From: Nocardioides anomalus
GTDB lineage: Bacteria > Actinomycetota > Actinomycetes > Propionibacteriales > Nocardioidaceae
DNA: 64,000 nucleotides
Assembly: GCF_011046535.1 (NCBI RefSeq)
Contig: NZ_CP049257.1
Location: 1,860,001 to 1,924,000 of the forward strand
Direction: 5' to 3'
Part shown: in pieces, positions 1-12,136 of the stretch
Position numbering within the stretch: the first letter of the stretch is position 1
Layout of the letters: each line of letters starts with the position of its first letter
Translations under genes and position numbers: made by a program
The notes under the pieces: generated by a model
Told to the model about the DNA's origin: nothing
Databases searched by the model: none
The model's input: only the letters and a program-made list of their open reading frames with translations

Positions 1-661
1 GCTGCTGCGCGACCTGCGCCTGGGGGAGTACGACGTCCTCGTCGGCATCAACCTGCTCCGCGAGGGCCTCGACCTGCCCGAGGTCTCACTGGTGAGCATC
101 CTCGACGCCGACAAGGAGGGCTTCCTGCGCTCTGACAAGTCGCTCATCCAGACCATCGGCCGCGCCGCCCGCAACGTCTCGGGCGAGGTGCACATGTACG
201 CCGACAAGGTCACGCCCTCCATGGAGGCCGCGATCGACGAGACCAACCGGCGCCGCGACAAGCAGATCGCCTACAACGAGGCCCACGGCATCGACCCGCA
301 GCCGCTGCGCAAGAAGATCGCCGACATCACCGAGATGCTCGCCCGCGAGGACGAGACCACCCAGGAGCTCCTCCAGACCTGGGCCGGCACCGAGGCCAAG
401 GGCCGCGCCGGCGGCGTCCGCCCGCCCAAGGGCGGCGGCCCCCGCCAGCCCACCCCAGTCCTCGGCGACCGCGCCGCCGGCCACCACGCCAAGGACCTCG
501 CCGGCCTCCCCAGCTCCGACCTCGCCCAGCTCATCCAGGATCTCACCGACCAGATGAAGGGCGCCGCCGCGGAGCTGCAGTTCGAGGTGGCCGCCCGCTT
601 GCGCGACGAGATCTCCGAGCTCAAGAAGGAGCTCCGCCAGATGATGGAGGCCACTCGCTAG
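1..661 (+). CDS. uvrB: UvrABC excinuclease subunit B, C-terminal part (5' end outside window)
   Basis: The reading frame is open from the left edge, with the first full codon at base 2. The visible part covers the end of helicase domain 2, with the [14 protein letters not shown] stretch and motif VI (QTIGRAARN), the YNEAHGIDP segment, and a C-terminal UVR motif ([18 protein letters not shown]) that contacts UvrC. UvrB is the damage-verifying ATPase of nucleotide excision repair and acts with UvrA and UvrC on DNA. About 220 of the usual roughly 700 residues are present. The stop is TAG at 659-661. A diverged inverted copy of the UVR-coding segment lies directly downstream. The assignment is certain from motif order; only the 5' end is missing. 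Confidence 0.97.
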   Translation, partial: LLRDLRLGEYDVLVGINLLREGLDLPEVSLVSILDADKEGFLRSDKSLIQTIGRAARNVSGEVHMYADKVTPSMEAAIDETNRRRDKQIAYNEAHGIDPQPLRKKIADITEMLAREDETTQELLQTWAGTEAKGRAGGVRPPKGGGPRQPTPVLGDRAAGHHAKDLAGLPSSDLAQLIQDLTDQMKGAAAELQFEVAARLRDEISELKKELRQMMEATR

Positions 662-740
662 CGCTCGCGACCGCCACCCTCTGACTCCGCTCCTCCTCGA
701 GCTCGCTGATCTCGTCGCGCAGTCGCCCGGCGAGCTCGAA
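581..740. repeat. inverted repeat mirroring the UVR-motif end of uvrB
   Basis: Bases 581-640 (end of uvrB) and 681-740 (downstream, read on the minus strand) align without gaps over 60 bp with about 46 identities, separated by 40 bp that contain the uvrB stop. Read on the minus strand, the right arm encodes a second UVR-like motif ([17 protein letters not shown]). RNA from uvrB could fold the two arms into a long imperfect hairpin, which may end transcription. The arrangement could be an old inverted duplication of the gene end or the relic of a convergent UVR-containing gene. No credible complete gene carries the right arm. Confidence 0.7.
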
Positions 741-880
741 CGGGGCCCGTCGCGCCCGCTGTCCGTGGTCGCGGTCCCAGGCTGGTCGTCCGGCCACGGA
801 GCGAGGAGGCTGCTCGGACCGGAACCCGGCGACCGGGGCAGCGCGTCCGACGGCTGGGTGCTCAGACGGGAGGCAGTGCG

Positions 881-1432
881 GTGCGGCGACAGGCGGCGTC
901 ACTGGTCCTGCTCGGCCTGGCCACGTCGCTGTCCGCCTGCGCCGGCCCGGCGAGCGGTCCCGACGCCACCGACGCCTCGCCCGCCGTTGCCGCCTCGGGG
1001 GTGGTGACCCCGACCACGGACGCCGGCCGACCGGAGGCCGGTGGCGCCGAGGCCTCGTGCGTCGAGTCGTACTCGCCCGAGGCGGTGGCCGGGCGCGCCT
1101 TCGCCTTCGACGGGGTGGTGACAGACCTCGGGCGGTCGGTCACCGACCGCGACGGCGAAGCAGACCTCGGGTTCCCGGGCGTGACCTTCGAGGTGCGCGA
1201 GTGGTTCGCCGGCGGCGAGGGCGACACGGTCACCGTCGACCTGCAGGGCACGGGCGCGGAGCCGACCGAGGGCGACGCGGCGATGTACGACATCGGCTCC
1301 CGGCTGCTCGTGAGCGGGGAGCCGCGCTGGGGCGGGGCGCCGCTGGACGCTCCGATCGCCTGGGCGTGCGGGTTCACGCGTGCCCACGACGCGGCGACCG
1401 CGGCGGACTGGCGCGCGGCCACGCGCCCATAG
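881..1432 (+). CDS. putative secreted lipoprotein, function unknown
   Basis: The protein has 183 residues and starts at GTG 881 behind a GGGAGG ribosome site about 8 bp upstream. It begins with a short basic stretch, a hydrophobic segment and a lipobox LSAC with the modifiable Cys at about residue 20. A low-complexity Ala/Thr/Pro linker (about 22-55) follows. The mature part has two further cysteines (near residues 60 and 163) that could form a disulfide, and looks rich in beta strands. It is probably anchored outside the membrane. I recognise no catalytic motif or family. It stands alone on the plus strand after uvrB, so context gives no function. Confidence 0.75.
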   Translation: MRRQAASLVLLGLATSLSACAGPASGPDATDASPAVAASGVVTPTTDAGRPEAGGAEASCVESYSPEAVAGRAFAFDGVVTDLGRSVTDRDGEADLGFPGVTFEVREWFAGGEGDTVTVDLQGTGAEPTEGDAAMYDIGSRLLVSGEPRWGGAPLDAPIAWACGFTRAHDAATAADWRAATRP

Positions 1433-1478
1433 GGCCGGGGTCCGGCGTGGCCCGACCGCTCCACGGGAGCCGCCCGCC

Positions 1479-2649
<1,171 letters not shown>

Positions 2650-2677
2650 GTCGGCGCGGCACCTGCCCCCGGTCTGC

Positions 2678-3388
2678 TTGGCTGACGTCGTGACGCCGTT
2701 CTCCCTGACCGAGATCGACGCGGTGGTCTTCGACGTGATCGGGACGCTGGTCGACGAGGACGCGGTCGTCGTCGACGCCGCCCGCCGGTTGGCCGCCGAC
2801 ACCGGGGTGACGTCCGCCTCGTCGCTGCGCGATCGCTGGGTCGCGGCCCTCGACACGGCCATGGCCGCCGTGGTCACCGAGAGCGCCCCCTGGCGACCGC
2901 ACGCGCGACTGGTGGCTGAGGCCGCCCGAGACGCGGTCACCGCCCTCGGCGGGACGTGGGGCGACGCGGCCGAGGCCGTGGCGGCGTCGGTGGACGTGGC
3001 GTACGCCGCCTGGCCCGAGGTGCCCGACGCGACGGCCGCGCTCCGCGAGCACGTGCTCGTCGCGGCACTGAGCAACGGCGACCTCGACGCGCTGGCCCGG
3101 GTCGCCCACGCGCAACGACTCTGCTGGGACGTCGTGCTGTCGACCGGCGCCGTCGGCACGTTCAAGCCGGCCGCCCGGGCCTACCTCCACGTCATCGACA
3201 CGCTCCGCCTCGAGCCGTCCCGCACGCTGTTCGTCGCCGCCCACCCGTGGGACCTGCGGGCCGCCGCGGGCCACGGGTTCCGCACGGCGTACGTCGCCCG
3301 CCCCGGAGCCGAGCGCCCGACGGCAGACGACCGTGTCGACGTCGAGGTCGAGGACCTCACCGGCCTCGTGGCGGCGCTGAGCGGCTGA
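2678..3388 (+). CDS. HAD-family hydrolase, haloacid dehalogenase type II-like
   Basis: The 236-residue protein has the HAD nucleophile motif near its N-terminus (FDVIGTLVDEDA, nucleophile Asp about residue 20), motif II Ser in ALSNGD, the motif III Lys in TGAVGTFKPAARAYLHV, and a late acidic segment. The second Asp of DxD is replaced, as in dehalogenases and unlike most HAD phosphatases, so C-halogen or C-O hydrolysis is as likely as phosphate removal. Start choice is uncertain: TTG 2678 or GTG 2690 in the same frame, neither with a good ribosome site. Its end overlaps the convergent lyase-like gene by about 32 bp. Confidence 0.85.
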   Translation: MADVVTPFSLTEIDAVVFDVIGTLVDEDAVVVDAARRLAADTGVTSASSLRDRWVAALDTAMAAVVTESAPWRPHARLVAEAARDAVTALGGTWGDAAEAVAASVDVAYAAWPEVPDATAALREHVLVAALSNGDLDALARVAHAQRLCWDVVLSTGAVGTFKPAARAYLHVIDTLRLEPSRTLFVAAHPWDLRAAAGHGFRTAYVARPGAERPTADDRVDVEVEDLTGLVAALSG

Positions 3389-4799
3389 CGGCCGGGTCCG
3401 CGGCCCAGTCCCGCACCAGGTCCGCGGCGGCGCGCAGCTCGTCGCCCAGCGGGTGGTCGGCCAGCGGTACGTCGCCCAGCGCGGCCAGCGCGCAGTGGGC
3501 CAGGTCGGCGGCCGGACCGCCGTCCGGGACCCGGGCGGGGTCGAGGCGCAGGGCCCGGGCGGCGGCCAGGAGCTCGCAGGCCAGGAGGTCGGGCAGGAGG
3601 CCGGCGACCGCACGGGCGGCGTGCACGCCCTGGGTGGCGTGGCTGGCGGTCTCCTCCAGGCCGAGGGAGAGCGTCGTGCGGGTGAGCGTGGTCGCGAGCG
3701 CGACACCGCGGACGCGGGCGGCGAGGTCGGCGGCGACGTACTCCAGGATCATCACGCCCGAGCTGCCCGGCGGCCCGTCGGCCAGGAAGGCCGCGAGCCC
3801 GCTCAGGCGCGGGTCGACCAGGGCCGCGAGCCGGGCCTGGCTGAGAGTGACCACGCCGACCAGGGCCTCGCGCGTGGCGTCGAGCGCCGCGGCGAGGCGC
3901 TGGGTCAGGAACTGCCCGTGGTGCAGGGCCGCGCCGGGGAGCGGCAGCGGGTTCTCGCGCGGGTGGTCGAGCTCGGCCCGCAGGGCGGCCTCGAGCCCTC
4001 CGAGCGCCGCGGTGGCCACGCCGTGGACCTGGGGGAGGGTGCGCAGCGCGAACGGGTCCTGGAGGCGCGCGCCGCGCTCGGACGCGGCGTCGAGCAGGGC
4101 GGTCAGGCGGGCGGCGACCGCGGCGGCCTCCGGGTCCCGGCGCTCGTCGAAGACCCGGGGGTCGTAGGCCTCGCGCGCGCCGCGCAGCGCGAGGCAGGAG
4201 AGGGCGGCGACGCGCTCGGCGGCGGCCAGCACCCCGACGAGGTCCGCGTGGACCAGCGCGCCGGTGCCCACGGTGGCGGCGTTGCTGCTGAGGAAGGGCA
4301 GCGCGTCGGAGACGGCCGGGACCGCGGGAGGGGGCGCCGCGCCGCGCCACGGCCCCTCGCCGACCAGGGCCAGCGCGAGCTCGGCCAGGACGGACAGGTC
4401 GGCGGTCCCCACCGCGCCGTACTCGTGCAGGACGGGGACCGCGCCCGCCACCACGGCGCCTTCGAGGGCCACGGCCAGCGCCGGCGAGACCCCGGACGGG
4501 CCGGCCGCCAGCTGGGCCAGGCGGGCCAGCAGGACGGCCCGGGCGTCGGCGTCGTCGAGCTCGGGGCCGAAGCGCGCCGCGTGGCTGCGCCACAGCCGGA
4601 GCGGGACGCCGCCGTCCGCGTCCACCGCGACGTCGCGCAGCGCCCCGACGCCCGTGCTGAGACCGTAGACCTCGCCGCCCGCGGCCAGCTCCGCGAGCTG
4701 TCGGCTGCCCTCGTCCAGCGCCGTCAGGGCGGCGTCGGTGAGCAGCGGGGCGACGGGCTCCCGGCCGCGGGCCTGGGCGACGAGCGAGCGGAGCTCCAC
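3357..4799 (-). CDS. histidine/aromatic ammonia-lyase superfamily protein lacking the MIO triad
   Basis: The 480-residue protein starts at GTG 4799, 5 bp after the rhodanese stop, so the two are probably co-transcribed. Family landmarks are clear: VYGLSTGVG near residue 45 (HAL YGVNTGFG), LQDPFALRTLPQVHG, ENPL, a GAALHHGQFL segment and a late SLGLEETASHAT. The Ala-Ser-Gly that normally cyclises into the MIO electrophile (G-x-V-G-ASG-DL) is replaced by the shorter GTADL at 131-135. An ordinary MIO-dependent deamination is therefore unlikely. The fold is certain; the activity is open and may be a different lyase, a mutase-like function or a non-catalytic role linked to the sulfur genes beside it. 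Confidence 0.85.
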   Translation of the reverse strand: MELRSLVAQARGREPVAPLLTDAALTALDEGSRQLAELAAGGEVYGLSTGVGALRDVAVDADGGVPLRLWRSHAARFGPELDDADARAVLLARLAQLAAGPSGVSPALAVALEGAVVAGAVPVLHEYGAVGTADLSVLAELALALVGEGPWRGAAPPPAVPAVSDALPFLSSNAATVGTGALVHADLVGVLAAAERVAALSCLALRGAREAYDPRVFDERRDPEAAAVAARLTALLDAASERGARLQDPFALRTLPQVHGVATAALGGLEAALRAELDHPRENPLPLPGAALHHGQFLTQRLAAALDATREALVGVVTLSQARLAALVDPRLSGLAAFLADGPPGSSGVMILEYVAADLAARVRGVALATTLTRTTLSLGLEETASHATQGVHAARAVAGLLPDLLACELLAAARALRLDPARVPDGGPAADLAHCALAALGDVPLADHPLGDELRAAADLVRDWAADPAVSRSAPPRGR

Positions 4800-4804
4800 C
4801 GCCG

Positions 4805-5221
4805 TCAGCCGCGGACGACCTGCTCGATGGGCGTGGGGCCGGGGACCGTCGGCAGCCCGGCCGCGCGCCAGGCGTGGATGCCGCCGATGAGGTCGGACGC
4901 GTCCACCCCCAGCGAGACCAGCGCGGCGGTGGCGAGCGAGGAGGTGTAGCCCTCGGTGCAGTAGACGACCCAGCGCTCGGTGGTGTCGGCCAGCGGGATC
5001 CGCGCGTCCGACTCCGGGTGCAGCCGCCATTCGAGGTGGTTGCGCTCCACCACGACCGCACCGGGGATCTCGCCGTCCGCGCGCCGCTGCCACTCGGGTC
5101 GGATGTCCACCAGCCGGGCGCCCTCGCGGACGGCCTCGGCGGCCGCCTCGGGCTCGAGCCGGACGATGTCGGCGCGGGCCGCCTCGAGCAGCTCGTCGAC
5201 GGAGGAGTACCTGGCGCTCAC
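4805..5221 (-). CDS. rhodanese-like sulfurtransferase
   Basis: This single-domain protein of 138 residues starts at GTG 5221. It carries a rhodanese fold with the VDIRPEWQR motif (about 38-46), the HLEWR segment, and the active-site loop CTEGYTSS with the persulfide-forming Cys at residue 88, then GGIHAWRAAGLP near the end. Such proteins move sulfane sulfur between thiols in the cytosol. It is divergent from cysteine dioxygenase across 89 bp and precedes the lyase-like gene by 5 bp. This suggests a role in handling sulfur from cysteine breakdown; that link is inference from context. Confidence 0.93.
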   Translation of the reverse strand: MSARYSSVDELLEAARADIVRLEPEAAAEAVREGARLVDIRPEWQRRADGEIPGAVVVERNHLEWRLHPESDARIPLADTTERWVVYCTEGYTSSLATAALVSLGVDASDLIGGIHAWRAAGLPTVPGPTPIEQVVRG

Positions 5222-5310
5222 GGGTGCAGTCGTACCACAGCTCTCGACACGCCAGCGGCACTAGTAGGCAATGTTGACCAACTAACTCCGGTTTATGGCA
5301 CCATCGTCCG
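5222..5310. promoter_or_regulatory. divergent promoter region of rhodanese and cysteine dioxygenase
   Basis: These 89 bp are less GC-rich than their surroundings and separate two divergent starts. A TTGACC at 5274-5279 followed about 15 bp later by TATGGC could be a promoter reading into the dioxygenase gene. The same AT-rich core holds a short imperfect inverted sequence (GTTGACCAAC). No known regulator site was recognised. Confidence 0.4.
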
Positions 5311-5856
5311 GTGAGCACCACCTTCCCCGGGCCCGCGGTCAGCGGGCGCCAGTTGTCGCTCGCCGAGCTGCGGGCCGTGGTCGCCGAGTACGCCGAGCGC
5401 GTGCGCGACGGTCAGCACGTCGCGGAGTACCACACCGAGGACCGCTACCACGTCCGCATCCACCAGGACGACGACGTCGACGTGTGGCTGATCAGCTGGA
5501 CCACCGAGCAGGGCACCGAGCTGCACGACCACGGCGGCTCCTCGGGTGCGTTCACCGTGGTCAGCGGCACCCTGACCGAGTACGTCTGGAGCGGCCCGCG
5601 CCACGACGCGCGCGGCATGCTCGTCAACGACCAGCGCCGGGTCGGGGACACCGTCGCCTTCGGGCCGGCGTACGTCCACGACGTGCGCAACCACCAGGTC
5701 CCGCCGGCGGTGAGCGTGCACGCCTACTCCCCGCCGATCAGCCTCATGCACTTCTACGACGCCTCCGGCGGCAACCTGCTGCGCTGGGCCTCGAACTGGA
5801 CCGACGACCCGGAGGCGCCCGCGCCGGAGCGCGAGCCGGGTACCGCCCGGTCGTGA
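5311..5856 (+). CDS. cysteine dioxygenase
   Basis: The 181-residue cupin oxidises L-cysteine to cysteine sulfinate with O2 and a mononuclear iron. The three iron ligands are visible: His72 and His74 in ELHDHGGSSGAF, and His123 in YVHDV. The mammalian Cys-Tyr crosslink Cys is replaced by Gly, as usual for bacterial enzymes. The SVHAYSPP stretch carries the conserved Ser-x-His. The GTG start lies just downstream of an AT-rich divergent promoter region. A rhodanese gene lies on the other side, which fits a cysteine sulfur pathway. The assignment is firm; taurine and sulfite steps are not in the window. Confidence 0.94.
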   Translation: MSTTFPGPAVSGRQLSLAELRAVVAEYAERVRDGQHVAEYHTEDRYHVRIHQDDDVDVWLISWTTEQGTELHDHGGSSGAFTVVSGTLTEYVWSGPRHDARGMLVNDQRRVGDTVAFGPAYVHDVRNHQVPPAVSVHAYSPPISLMHFYDASGGNLLRWASNWTDDPEAPAPEREPGTARS

Positions 5857-5957
5857 CGACGACACCGGACGAGCACGCCCCCGACCCGGACGAGACCACC
5901 ATCGACCCGACCCAGCCGGGGGAGCAGGTGACCGAGGACCTGCCCGGGGAGGGCTGA
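5853..5957 (+). CDS. possible 34-residue acidic protein coupled to cysteine dioxygenase
   Basis: A GTG overlapping the dioxygenase stop by 4 bp (GTGA) opens a frame of 34 codons ending in TGA at 5957. The product is very acidic and rich in Pro, Thr, Asp and Glu, without hydrophobic segments or Cys. The translational-coupling geometry is the same as that used by many genuine pairs in this window, which favours a real gene. Composition alone cannot prove it. Confidence 0.38.
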   Translation: MTTTPDEHAPDPDETTIDPTQPGEQVTEDLPGEG

Positions 5958-6000
5958 CCCGGGCCGGTGTGACCCGGCGAACAGGCATAGCGTCGGCCGG

Positions 6001-7272
6001 GTGCGGCGGTCGTGGGTGGTGTGGGGCGTCGGCCTCGCGGCCTACCTCCTGGCCATCTTCCACCGCTCCAGCCTGGCCGTGGCCGGGCTGGCCGCGGCCG
6101 ACCGCTTCGACATCAGCGCGTCCCAGCTCGCGACGTTCACCATGCTCCAGCTGCTGGTGTACGCCGCGATGCAGATCCCGGTCGGGCTGCTGGTGGACCG
6201 GTACGGCGCGCGGACGGTCATGCTCACCGGCGCGGTCGTGCTGGCCCTCTCGCAGGCGGGCTTCGCCGTGGCCCAGAGCTACGGGGCGGCGCTGCTGGCC
6301 CGGACCTTCGTCGGGATGGGCGACGCGCTCACCTGGATCTGCCTGTTGCGGCTGGTGGTCAGCTGGTTCCCCGGCCGGCGGGTCCCGCTGGTCACCGCGC
6401 TGTCCGGCACCGTCGGCCAGCTCGGGGCCATCGCCGCGGCCACCCCGATGACCTGGGCGCTGGGGCACCTCGGCTGGACGCCGGCGTACCTCTTCGCGGC
6501 CGGTGTCAGCGTGGTCGTCGCCGCCGCCGTCGCGGTGCTGGTCCACGACGCCCCCGAGGGCCGGGTCCTGCGCGGGCCGCGGCTGACCCTGGCCACCGTG
6601 CGCGAGCGGCTGGCCGCCAGCTGGGCGCAGCCGGGCACGCGGCTCGGCTTCTGGATGCACTTCGTCACGCCGTGCAGCGCCAACGCGTTCACGCTGCTGT
6701 GGGGCTTCCCGTTCCTGGTCAAGGGCGAGGGGCTGAGCGAGGGCCAGGCCGGACTGCTGCTGAGCCTGGTCGTGGTGGCCTTCATGTACAGCGGCCCCAC
6801 CATCGGCTGGCTCATCGGGCAGCACCCGTGGCACCGGTCGACCACGGTGCTGGTCATCACCTGGGCGATCGTCGCGACCTGGACGGTGGTGCTGGCCTGG
6901 CCGGGCCACGCGCCGTTCTGGCTGCTCGTCGTGCTGACCCAGGTCGTAGGCATCGGGGGACCGGCGTCGATGATCGGCTTCGACCTGGCCCGCACGTCCA
7001 ACCCGGCCGAGCGGCTGGCCAGCGCCAACGGGATCATCAACCAGGCCGGCTTCTCGGCCAGTCTGGTGGCGGTCGTCGCCATCGGGCTCGTCCTCGACTG
7101 GCGCACGCCCGGCGCCAGCACGGCCTACGACGCCGACGGGTTCCGCTGGGCGATGGCCACGCAGTACCCGCTCTGGGCGCTGGGCCTGGTCCAGGTCTGG
7201 CGCTACCGCCGTCGCACCCGCGCGGTGCTCAACCGCGCCGAGATGACAGCCAGCGTGCGAGGAGAGGGGTGA
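6001..7272 (+). CDS. MFS transporter
   Basis: The 423-residue integral membrane protein has about 12 hydrophobic segments. It starts at GTG 6001 directly with the first membrane helix (VVWGVGLAAYLLAIFHRSSLAV). The loop 2-3 signature of the major facilitator superfamily is present (GLLVDRYGARTVM). A Met/Ser/Phe-rich second half and a basic C-terminal tail (WRYRRRTRAVL) are cytosolic features. The HRSSLAVAGL opening is shared with nitrate/oxalate- and hexuronate-type MFS members, but I cannot name the substrate. Its last 44 bp overlap the convergent AbrB-type gene. Confidence 0.9.
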   Translation: MRRSWVVWGVGLAAYLLAIFHRSSLAVAGLAAADRFDISASQLATFTMLQLLVYAAMQIPVGLLVDRYGARTVMLTGAVVLALSQAGFAVAQSYGAALLARTFVGMGDALTWICLLRLVVSWFPGRRVPLVTALSGTVGQLGAIAAATPMTWALGHLGWTPAYLFAAGVSVVVAAAVAVLVHDAPEGRVLRGPRLTLATVRERLAASWAQPGTRLGFWMHFVTPCSANAFTLLWGFPFLVKGEGLSEGQAGLLLSLVVVAFMYSGPTIGWLIGQHPWHRSTTVLVITWAIVATWTVVLAWPGHAPFWLLVVLTQVVGIGGPASMIGFDLARTSNPAERLASANGIINQAGFSASLVAVVAIGLVLDWRTPGASTAYDADGFRWAMATQYPLWALGLVQVWRYRRRTRAVLNRAEMTASVRGEG

Positions 7273-8278
7273 GCGCGAGGATGACCAGCAGGCGGCAGAG
7301 CTGGACGGCGAGCACGTAGGTCACGTCCGAGCCGGCGTCGGCCGCCGTGGACAGCACCGCGAACAGGCCGCCCGGCGTCGTCGCGAGGTACGCCGTGAGC
7401 CCGTCGACCGGGGTGGCCCAGGCCAGCAGCGCGCCGACGAGCGCGGTGGCCACGACCATGCCGACGATGAGGGCCAGCACCACCGGGAGCATCCGGGTGA
7501 TGGCGGCCAGGCTGGCCCTCGTGAAGCGCAGGCCGACCTGCACGCCGATGAGCGCGAACGCGACGTACTGCACCGCGGTCGGCACCTGCACGTCGCCGAG
7601 CCGGCCCGAGAGCGCGAGGGCCACGGCGACGGCGAGCGGGCCGAGCAGCGCGGCGGTCGGGAAGCGGACCAGCCGGGCCAGCAGGCTGCCCAGGGCGAGG
7701 GACACCACGACGAAGACCAGGTCGCGCGGCAGGCCGGCGTCGGCGGCGGACAGCGAGCCCTGGCCGCGCTCGGGGTGGAAGACGACCGCGGTGACGACCG
7801 GCATGGTCAGCAGCACGACGAGGACGCGGAGGTACTGCACGACCGTCACGACCCGCTCGTCCGCGCCGAGGTCGCGCGCGACGGCCACGACCCCGGACGC
7901 GCCGCCGGCGATGAGCGAGAAGACGCCGGTCACCGGCGAGACGTCGCGGCGCAGCGCGAGCAGCCGGCCGGCCGCGACCGAGAGCGCCAGGGTCGCCACC
8001 ATGACCAGCCCGATCGGGAGCGCGTCGTGGCCGATGCGCCGCAGCGCGGGCAGGCTCACGGCCGCGCCGATGACCACCCCGATGGCGCCCTGGGCCAGCC
8101 GGTAGGACCACGCCGGCAACTCCAGCACCGTCCGGGACGTCAGGGCGTGCGCCATGCCGCCGATCAGCGAGGCGAAGAGCACCGCGGACGGCAGGTGCAG
8201 CAGGGAGAGCACCACGCTGAGCACCACGGTGACCGTCACCACCAGCGCCAGCGCGGCGCGGGGCGAACGGTCCGTCAT
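7229..8278 (-). CDS. AbrB-family membrane protein (putative transporter/regulator)
   Basis: The 349-residue protein has about ten hydrophobic segments arranged as two similar halves, each carrying a short Gly/Ala-rich loop (LIAGGASGVVAVARDLGADERVV in the first, TTPGGLFAVLSTA in the second). This matches the duplicated AbrB membrane family (Pfam 05145), once mis-named ammonia monooxygenase and of uncertain transport role. The ATG start at 8278 is followed by a short charged stretch and the first helix. It is divergent from the small gene at 8302, with 23 bp between them, so their promoters must overlap. Confidence 0.85.
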   Translation of the reverse strand: MTDRSPRAALALVVTVTVVLSVVLSLLHLPSAVLFASLIGGMAHALTSRTVLELPAWSYRLAQGAIGVVIGAAVSLPALRRIGHDALPIGLVMVATLALSVAAGRLLALRRDVSPVTGVFSLIAGGASGVVAVARDLGADERVVTVVQYLRVLVVLLTMPVVTAVVFHPERGQGSLSAADAGLPRDLVFVVVSLALGSLLARLVRFPTAALLGPLAVAVALALSGRLGDVQVPTAVQYVAFALIGVQVGLRFTRASLAAITRMLPVVLALIVGMVVATALVGALLAWATPVDGLTAYLATTPGGLFAVLSTAADAGSDVTYVLAVQLCRLLVILALTPLLARWLSSRRG

Positions 8279-8301
8279 CGCCTCCAGCCTAGGTTCGTGG
8301 C

Positions 8302-8583
8302 GTGGAGCACACCGAGGACGGGCGCTACGTCGTCATCGACGGGCGCCGCTGGCGCGCCAGCGACCCGGCCATCCCGGAGGAGCGCCGCCAGGAGCTGGTC
8401 GACGTCCTGATGGCCTGGCGTCGCGAGGTCGGGCGCACGAAGGGCACCGACGAGGAGCGCCGGTCCCGAGACGGCGTCCAGGCGGCCAAGGTCGCGCTGG
8501 GCGAGCGCGGCCAGCCGCCGTGGTGGGAGCAGACCGACGCCGAGCGCAGGGCCCGGTGGGAGGCGCACGTCGAAGCGCCGTGA
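8302..8583 (+). CDS. conserved small protein, function unknown
   Basis: The 93-residue charged, cytosolic protein starts at GTG 8302. It begins with a beta-strand-like DGRYVVIDGRRWRASDP motif, continues with a helix rich in Arg and Glu, and ends with ALGERGQPPWWEQ. This pattern recurs in actinobacterial proteins that databases often label loosely. No enzyme motif, cysteine pair or membrane segment is present. It lies directly before the hemerythrin gene and may share its transcript. Confidence 0.7.
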   Translation: MEHTEDGRYVVIDGRRWRASDPAIPEERRQELVDVLMAWRREVGRTKGTDEERRSRDGVQAAKVALGERGQPPWWEQTDAERRARWEAHVEAP

Positions 8584-8600
8584 TCGGGTACTGGCCGGCC

Positions 8601-9173
8601 GTGGCTGAGACGAGCATCGACCTGGGGCGCCCCGTGCAGGGCGACGTCATCGAGCTGATCCTGGACGACCACCGGCGCTTCGAGACCCTGCTGCGCGACC
8701 TGCGGGACAGCTCCTCGGACCGCGACGCCGTACGCCGAGCGCTCGCGACCCTGCACACCGCGCACGCCATCGCCGAGGAGCGGCACGTCTACCCACGCCT
8801 CGAGCGCAAGCGCGCGATCAGCGAGGAGGAGGCCGAGCACGGCGAGCACGAGCACGCCGAGGGCCACGAGGCCATGCTGGCCGTCCTCGAGCTCAAGGGC
8901 ACCGACACCCAGGCCTTCGAGGACGCGGTGGAGGAGCTCGCGAAGCTCATCAACCACCACCTCACCGAGGAGGAGCTCACGATCCTCAACCCCGCGCGGG
9001 ACGAGGTCGGCGAGCAGGCCCGGGCCGAGCTGGGCCTGGCCTTCCTGAAGGAGCGCAACGAGCAGATCGACGCCGGCTGCGGGAGCGTCCAGCAGATCCG
9101 CGACCTCGTGGCCGCCGCCCGGCGCGAGGGCCTCATCGACGACAGCGACGAGGACAGCGACGAGGACGAGTAG
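8601..9173 (+). CDS. hemerythrin HHE domain protein
   Basis: The 190-residue protein has the HHE cation-binding four-helix pattern: His in LDDHRRFE (about residue 28), HTAHAIAEERHVYP (about 52-65), EGHEAML, and HHLTEEE (about 118). These residues would bind a di-iron centre used for O2, NO or oxidative stress sensing. The extra His/Glu-rich run (EEEAEHGEHEHAEGHE) and an acidic Asp/Glu/Ser tail are unusual and may bind further metal. GTG 8601 is chosen because the family usually begins close to this point; an in-frame GTG at 8580 overlapping the previous stop is possible. The stop directly abuts the convergent kinase gene. Confidence 0.88.
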   Translation: MAETSIDLGRPVQGDVIELILDDHRRFETLLRDLRDSSSDRDAVRRALATLHTAHAIAEERHVYPRLERKRAISEEEAEHGEHEHAEGHEAMLAVLELKGTDTQAFEDAVEELAKLINHHLTEEELTILNPARDEVGEQARAELGLAFLKERNEQIDAGCGSVQQIRDLVAAARREGLIDDSDEDSDEDE

Positions 9174-12014
<2,841 letters not shown>

Positions 12015-12136
12015 GCCGCCTCCTCCCTGCGCTGACACCGTAGGACGTCCCACCCGCCTCACGTGGCACTTTGCCGCAAGGGGCGCCCGTAGGGGTGAGG
12101 GGGTCCCGACCCGCGCGGGCGCTAGCGTCGGCTCCC

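Noticed and set aside
621..902. Minus-strand open frame of 93 codons containing the mirrored UVR motif
   Set aside because: No ribosome site or sensible N-terminus; better explained as an inverted copy of the uvrB end.
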